Source of the DNA: Leifsonia shinshuensis
GTDB taxonomy: Bacteria > Actinomycetota > Actinomycetes > Actinomycetales > Microbacteriaceae
Length of the DNA stretch: 64,000 nucleotides
Direction of reading: 5' to 3'
Assembly (NCBI RefSeq): GCF_014217625.1
Contig: NZ_CP043641.1
Span: forward strand, 3,286,001 to 3,350,000
This document shows positions 60,104 to 64,000 of the stretch, piece by piece (within the stretch, counting starts at the first letter, position 1; the number at the start of each line of letters is the position of its first letter). The position numbers and the translations under genes are program-made. The notes under the pieces were generated by a model. The model did no database searches and had not been told where the DNA came from. It was given only the letters and a program-made list of their open reading frames with translations.

Positions 60104-61114
60104 TCAGAAAACCGCGGGAGCGCTCTCCCGCGTCACCAGCGTGTAGGGCACGAGCTCGTGCCGGCCCATGCCGTCGTAGCCGGCCACGCGCTCCAGCAGC
60201 ATGTCCATCGCGCGGGAGGCCAGCGCCTTCAGGTCCGGGGCGATGGAGGTCAGCGACGGGTAGGTGACCTGCGTCATCGGGATGTCGTCCCAGCCCGTCA
60301 CCACCACGTCCTGCGGCACCCGGACGCCCCGCTCGTGCAGGGCGCGCAGGGCGCCGATCGCCGCGAGGTCGTCGCGGCAGACCAGGCCGTCGAACTGCAG
60401 TCCGGCGTCGAGCGCGTCGCCCACGGCGGCGACCGCGCTCGACGCGCTGATCGCCGCCGTCGAGATCAGCAGGCCGGGATCCGGGGTGATCCCCGCCTCC
60501 TCGAGCGCCTGCTGGTAGCCGGCGATGCGCAGCGTGGAGGTCCGGGTCAGGCCCCCGGCCTCGTGGCCGACGAAGCCGATCCGGCGGCGGCCGTGAGCGA
60601 TCACGTGCGCCGTCGCCGTGCGGGCCGCCGCGACGTTGTCCACCATGAGCTGGTCGACGGTGAGCGGCGCCGCGTTCTCGCCCAGCACCACGAGCGGGAT
60701 GTCCGCGCGGTTCTGCGCCAGTTCGGTCGAGTTCATCAGGTTCGGCTGGAACAGCATCCCGTCGACCAGCCCTGACTCACTGGCCGAGACGACGGCGCGC
60801 TCGCCGTCCAGCGTGCCTTCGGTCTGCTCCAGCAGCACCCGGTAGCCGCGCTCCTCCGCCGCGTCGGCGATGACCCGGGCGAGCTCGGCGAAGTAGGGGA
60901 TGCGCACATCGGCGAACGCCAGCGCGAGGAGTCCGGTGCGCCCGGTCGCGAGGCGGCGGCCCATGACGTTCGGCCGGTAACCGAGCTCGTCGATGGCCTT
61001 CTGGACGCGCTCGCGCATCTTCGGGCTGACGTGCGGATAGTCGCGCACGACGTTGGAGACGGTCTTCATCGAGACGCCCGCGTACTCCGCGACGTCCTGC
61101 AAGCGAACGGCCAT
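60104..61114 (-). CDS. LacI-family repressor of the GH2/GH43/ABC glycan locus
   Basis: This 336-residue LacI regulator has the N-terminal DNA-binding headpiece (VRLQDVAEYAGVSMKTVSNVV, about 3-23) with hinge GYRPNVMGRRLATGRTGLLAL (in parts) and a sugar-binding domain ending in DVVVTGWDDIPMTQVTYPSLTSI (in parts). ATG 61114 follows AGGAG; an upstream in-frame start is not needed. It is encoded upstream of GH2 and GH43 on the same strand and divergent from the transporter operon; matching operators lie in front of both. Confidence 0.92.
   Translation of the reverse strand: MAVRLQDVAEYAGVSMKTVSNVVRDYPHVSPKMRERVQKAIDELGYRPNVMGRRLATGRTGLLALAFADVRIPYFAELARVIADAAEERGYRVLLEQTEGTLDGERAVVSASESGLVDGMLFQPNLMNSTELAQNRADIPLVVLGENAAPLTVDQLMVDNVAAARTATAHVIAHGRRRIGFVGHEAGGLTRTSTLRIAGYQQALEEAGITPDPGLLISTAAISASSAVAAVGDALDAGLQFDGLVCRDDLAAIGALRALHERGVRVPQDVVVTGWDDIPMTQVTYPSLTSIAPDLKALASRAMDMLLERVAGYDGMGRHELVPYTLVTRESAPAVF
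60113..60132. promoter_or_regulatory. GGGAGCGCTCTCCC palindrome in the regulator's last codons
   Basis: The arms CGCGGGAG and CTCCCGCG (60113-60120 with 60125-60132) surround CGCT and contain GGGAGCGCTCTCCC, similar to the CebR-type LacI operator core. It lies inside the 3' end of the lacI-type gene, 10 bases from the GH2 operator, and may be a second binding site or a short hairpin. Confidence 0.45.
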
Positions 61115-61178
61115 GTCGGCTCCTGTCTCCGTGGCTCTGGTGAGCACGAGTGTACCGTCGCAGGAAAACCGCTACCGC

Positions 61179-61207
61179 TTGACAGCAAATATCTAGCGCT
61201 GTAAACA
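61179..61207 (+). promoter_or_regulatory. Promoter and overlapping LacI operator of the sugar ABC operon
   Basis: A consensus -35 TTGACA (61179-61184) and a -10-like TAAACA (61202-61207) are separated by 17 bases. The operator TATCTAGCGCTGTAAA (61190-61205) fills the spacer and -10, and shares its core with the site at 60087-60102, so a bound repressor would exclude RNA polymerase. Confidence 0.82.
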
Positions 61208-61286
61208 TGCAGAGACACCATCGGCCCTCCCCGGGACAGACCGCCGCATCTCAGCGGCTGCGGGGAGCACTCAAGGGAGAGATCAC

Positions 61287-62600
61287 ATGAAGAAGCGATT
61301 CGCGGTGCGCGCGGTCGCAGCCGCTGTCACGGTGGGGCTCGGCCTCGCGCTGACGGCGTGCGGTAGCAACGGCGGGTCGGGAGGCTCCGAGGTCTCCTCG
61401 GGCGACTACACCGGCCCGAAGGTGACCATCAGCTTCTGGAACGGCTGGACCGGCGGCGCCGCCCCCGTCCTCGTGCCGAAGATGATCGACAAGTTCAACT
61501 CCGAGCACAAGAACATCGTCGTCAAGGACGTCCCGATGCAGTGGTCGGACATCGGCCAGAAGATGCCGCTCGCGGTCAAGGCCGGCAAGGGCCCGGACGT
61601 CGCGGTCGGCCACGGCGACGACATCGCCACGTACGCGGCCCAGGGGCTCGTGTTGAAGGCCGACTCGATCGTCAAGTCCCTCGGCTACTCGGCGAGCGAC
61701 TTCCCCGCCGGCCTGATGGACGCCGGCAAGTACAACGGCTCCCAGTACGCGGTGCCGTGGAGCGTCACGCCGCTCGGCCTGTACGTCAACAAGGACGTCC
61801 TCCAGAAGGCCGGCGTCGACCCGAGCTCGATCCCCGCGGACAAGACCTCGTACGAGGCGGCACTCGCCAAGCTCAAGACGGCGGGCGTGCAGGGCGAGTG
61901 GGTGGACGGCTACGTCTTCACCGGCACCTTCGAGTTCGAGAGCCTGCTCTGGCAGTACGGCGGCGACCTCTTCGACAAGCCGGTGACGAAGGCGACCTTC
62001 AACTCCGAGGCCGGCGTCAAGGCGCTGACCTGGATGACCGACCTCATCAAGAACGGCTACAGCCCGGCCAACGTCGCGCAGGACGGCAACATCAACGCCC
62101 TCATCGCCGGCAAGACGGCGTTCAACTGGAACGGCGTCTGGCAGACCACGAACACCGCGTTCGGCAAGCTGAACTGGCAGGCCGTCGCCGTGCCGCAGAT
62201 CGGCGACAAGAAGGCCGTCTGGTCGAGCTCCACCCACTGGATGTTCATGAACAACAAGGGGCAGGACAAGAACAAGACCGCGGCCGCCGCGACGTTCGTC
62301 AAGTGGATGAACGACAACTCCGCCGACTGGCCCAAGACCGGAGAGCTGCCCGCCAAGAACTCGGTGCGCGACGACCCGAAGCTGGTCAAGGACTACCCGG
62401 CCCTGAAGCCGTTCCTGGACGAGCTGCCCAACGCACACTACGAGGCCACGGCACCCGGCATCACGAGCGTGGAGGCCACCATCACCACCGCGGTGAACGA
62501 GGCGATCACCGGCAAGAAGAGCCCGCAGCAGGCGCTCGACGACGCCGTCGCCAAGGCGAACGCGCTGATCAAGCAGAACAAAGACACGTATGGCAACTGA
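61287..62600 (+). CDS. Sugar-binding lipoprotein of ABC transporter (second system)
   Basis: This 437-residue family-1 solute-binding lipoprotein has a signal and lipobox LTAC with Cys25 followed by a Gly/Ser linker. Family features include VTISFWNGWTGG, DVAVGHGDDIATYAAQGLV and the FNWNGVWQTTNT late block. It delivers oligosaccharide to the two permeases that follow, the first overlapping its 3' end by 11 bases. Context with GH2 and GH43 suggests a beta-galactoside- or arabinose-containing oligosaccharide; that is inference. It is preceded by AAGGGAGAG. Confidence 0.93.
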   Translation: MKKRFAVRAVAAAVTVGLGLALTACGSNGGSGGSEVSSGDYTGPKVTISFWNGWTGGAAPVLVPKMIDKFNSEHKNIVVKDVPMQWSDIGQKMPLAVKAGKGPDVAVGHGDDIATYAAQGLVLKADSIVKSLGYSASDFPAGLMDAGKYNGSQYAVPWSVTPLGLYVNKDVLQKAGVDPSSIPADKTSYEAALAKLKTAGVQGEWVDGYVFTGTFEFESLLWQYGGDLFDKPVTKATFNSEAGVKALTWMTDLIKNGYSPANVAQDGNINALIAGKTAFNWNGVWQTTNTAFGKLNWQAVAVPQIGDKKAVWSSSTHWMFMNNKGQDKNKTAAAATFVKWMNDNSADWPKTGELPAKNSVRDDPKLVKDYPALKPFLDELPNAHYEATAPGITSVEATITTAVNEAITGKKSPQQALDDAVAKANALIKQNKDTYGN

Positions 62601-63603
62601 CACCGACTCGCTGGTGGCGCCCCGGGAGACCGGGGCGCCCCGCTCGCGCGGTTCGGCACGGTCCGCCCGGTCGACCCGGTCCGCACGCGCTGCGGCCGGG
62701 CGGCCGGGCGGCCGCCGTCGCACGGGCGTCGCCTACCTGTTCCTCGCGCCGTTCCTGGTGCTGTTCCTGGTGTTCGTGCTGGCGCCTGCCGTCTTCGGCC
62801 TATGGATCAGCCTCACCAACTGGAGCCCGTTCCGCGCGACGCAGTCGTTCGTCGGGCTCAAGAACTACATCGAGCTGTTCACCCCGGGCAGCGCGACCTC
62901 CGGCGACTTCTGGCAGTCCATGCTCGCCACCGGCATCTTCACCGTCGCGAGCGTGCCGTTCCTGCTGCTCGTGCCGCTGCTGGTCGCCGTGCTGCTGAAC
63001 CAGCGCATCCGCGCCGGCTCGTTCTTCCGCGCCATCTTCTTCGCCCCGTACGTGCTGGGCGTCGCGGTCATCGGCGTGATCTGGAAGTACCTGCTCGACA
63101 CCCAGTCGGGCATCGTCAACCACGTGCTCGGGATGATCGGCCTGCCCGACAACCTCCCCTGGACCGTCGACGTGCCGTGGGCGTGGATCACGCTGGTCGG
63201 CGTCACGGTCTGGTGGACGATGGGCTTCAACACCGTCATCATCCTGGCCGGGCTCAAGGGGATCAGCGCCGACCTCTACGAGGCCGCGGCGCTCGACGGC
63301 GCCGGCGCGTTCCGGCAGTTCATCAGCGTCACCCTTCCCGGCCTCCGGCAGGTGATGACGTTCGTGGTGACCATCACGATCCTCGCCAGCGCGAACATGT
63401 TCGGACAGTCGTTCCTGCTCACCAAGGGCGGTCCGGGCAACACGACCCGCACCGCGATCATGTACATCGCCGACCAGGGCCTGTCGCAGAACAACATGGC
63501 GGCCGCGTCGGCCATGAGCTACGTGCTGTTCGCCTTCCTCGCCATCATCAGCATCGTCAACTTCCGCATCCAGCGGGAGCGGGCAGAGAAGAGCGCCTCA
63601 TGA
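62590..63603 (+). CDS. Sugar ABC transporter permease (MalF type), second system
   Basis: This 337-residue permease has six helices after a long, Arg/Ser-rich N-terminus (about 1-45). The EAA loop reads YEAAALDGAGAFRQFISVTL (about 232-251). The gene overlaps the binding-protein stop by 11 bases and the next permease by 4 (ATGA), so all three are translated as a unit. Confidence 0.93.
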   Translation: MATDTDSLVAPRETGAPRSRGSARSARSTRSARAAAGRPGGRRRTGVAYLFLAPFLVLFLVFVLAPAVFGLWISLTNWSPFRATQSFVGLKNYIELFTPGSATSGDFWQSMLATGIFTVASVPFLLLVPLLVAVLLNQRIRAGSFFRAIFFAPYVLGVAVIGVIWKYLLDTQSGIVNHVLGMIGLPDNLPWTVDVPWAWITLVGVTVWWTMGFNTVIILAGLKGISADLYEAAALDGAGAFRQFISVTLPGLRQVMTFVVTITILASANMFGQSFLLTKGGPGNTTRTAIMYIADQGLSQNNMAAASAMSYVLFAFLAIISIVNFRIQRERAEKSAS

Positions 63604-64000
63604 CGACCGTGACCTCCCGCCCCGACTCCGGCCGGCCCGCCCCCGACGAGCAGGAGCCGGGCCGGCGCATCCCGGCGCGGCGCAAGCAGACCCCGCAGCA
63701 GGCGCTCCGCAAGAGCGTGCTCTACGCGATCCTGATCGTGCTCGCGCTCATCGTGGTGCTGCCGCTGGTGTGGATCCTGCTGACGTCGTTCAAGACCGAC
63801 GGCGACGCCATCCGCAACCCGTACTCGGCGCTTCCGAACCCGTTCTCCTTCGACGCGTACTCGACCATCGCCAACGGGCAGCAGCCGGTGTTCCGCTGGT
63901 TCCTCAACAGCCTGGCGGCCGCGGCGCTGCAGTCGGTGATCATCCTGGTCACGGCCTCCCTCGCGGCGTACGCGCTCGCCCGGCTCGAGTTCGTGGGCAA
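63600..64000 (+). CDS. Sugar ABC transporter permease (MalG type), partial
   Basis: This is the first 133 codons of the second permease; the gene runs past the window. It has a charged N-terminus (to about 37: RRIPARRKQTPQQALRKS), a first helix (VLYAILIVLALIVVLPLVWILL in parts), WILLTSFKTDGDAIRNP typical of MalG proteins, and the start of the next helices. It starts at an ATG overlapping the previous stop. Confidence 0.93.
   Translation, partial: MTTVTSRPDSGRPAPDEQEPGRRIPARRKQTPQQALRKSVLYAILIVLALIVVLPLVWILLTSFKTDGDAIRNPYSALPNPFSFDAYSTIANGQQPVFRWFLNSLAAAALQSVIILVTASLAAYALARLEFVG

Overview
The window is about 70% GC, uses GTG and TTG starts freely and is densely packed. It carries the actinobacterial grpE-dnaJ-hspR heat-shock arrangement, an HspR-type operator in front of clpB, and sugar ABC importers without their own ATPases. 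Gene content and codon use suggest a Microbacteriaceae-type actinobacterium (Leifsonia-like); that placement is inference, since no rRNA or tRNA gene is present to test it.

Layout. 1-3.2 kb: 3' end of dnaK, then grpE, a zinc-finger-less dnaJ and hspR, closed by a 15-bp-stem terminator. 3.2-10.6 kb: a Tat-exported RCC1-like protein, a secreted alkaline-phosphatase-superfamily enzyme, an isochorismatase-fold hydrolase, an unknown cytosolic protein, an AT-richer orphan membrane protein and a GAP-family membrane protein. 10.7-14.5 kb: tdh-kbl threonine catabolism, an intergenic palindrome/repeat cluster and a membrane-anchored esterase. 14.5-19.7 kb: a LacI regulator, an MFS sugar transporter and a GH3 glycosidase. 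20-22.7 kb: a compact accessory operon of two near-duplicate lipoproteins, a GHSLGG lipase with a long helical C-terminus and two small helical proteins. 22.8-30.6 kb: an alpha-glucoside (probably isomaltooligosaccharide) operon of ROK regulator, two permeases, binding lipoprotein, GH15 and GH31. 30.6-45.7 kb: mostly housekeeping and accessory genes, including a YcnI/CopC copper cluster, clpB, an APC permease, a CorA channel, dehydrogenases and acetyltransferases. 45.7-49.3 kb: a lipoprotein gene cut by a roughly 3.1-kb three-gene tyrosine-recombinase element. 49.7-55.2 kb: a polysaccharide operon laid out like streptococcal hasA-hasB-hasC (processive GT2 synthase, UDP-glucose dehydrogenase, UDP-glucose pyrophosphorylase) with a membrane-anchored GH26 enzyme inserted. 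56.3-64 kb: a LacI-controlled glycan locus (GH43, GH2, LacI, binding lipoprotein, two permeases, the last cut by the window end).

The most interesting parts are (i) the 20-22.7 kb lipase/lipoprotein/small-helical-protein operon, which matches the logic of a type VII-secreted reverse-domain lipase toxin with lipoprotein immunity and targeting partners (TslA/TilA/TlaA of Staphylococcus aureus) but here in an actinobacterium and with a duplicated immunity candidate; (ii) the minimal recombinase/XRE/zinc-ribbon element, whose removal restores the host reading frame exactly; and (iii) the has-like operon with a GH26 enzyme. Both sugar ABC systems would need a shared ATPase (MsiK-type) encoded elsewhere.
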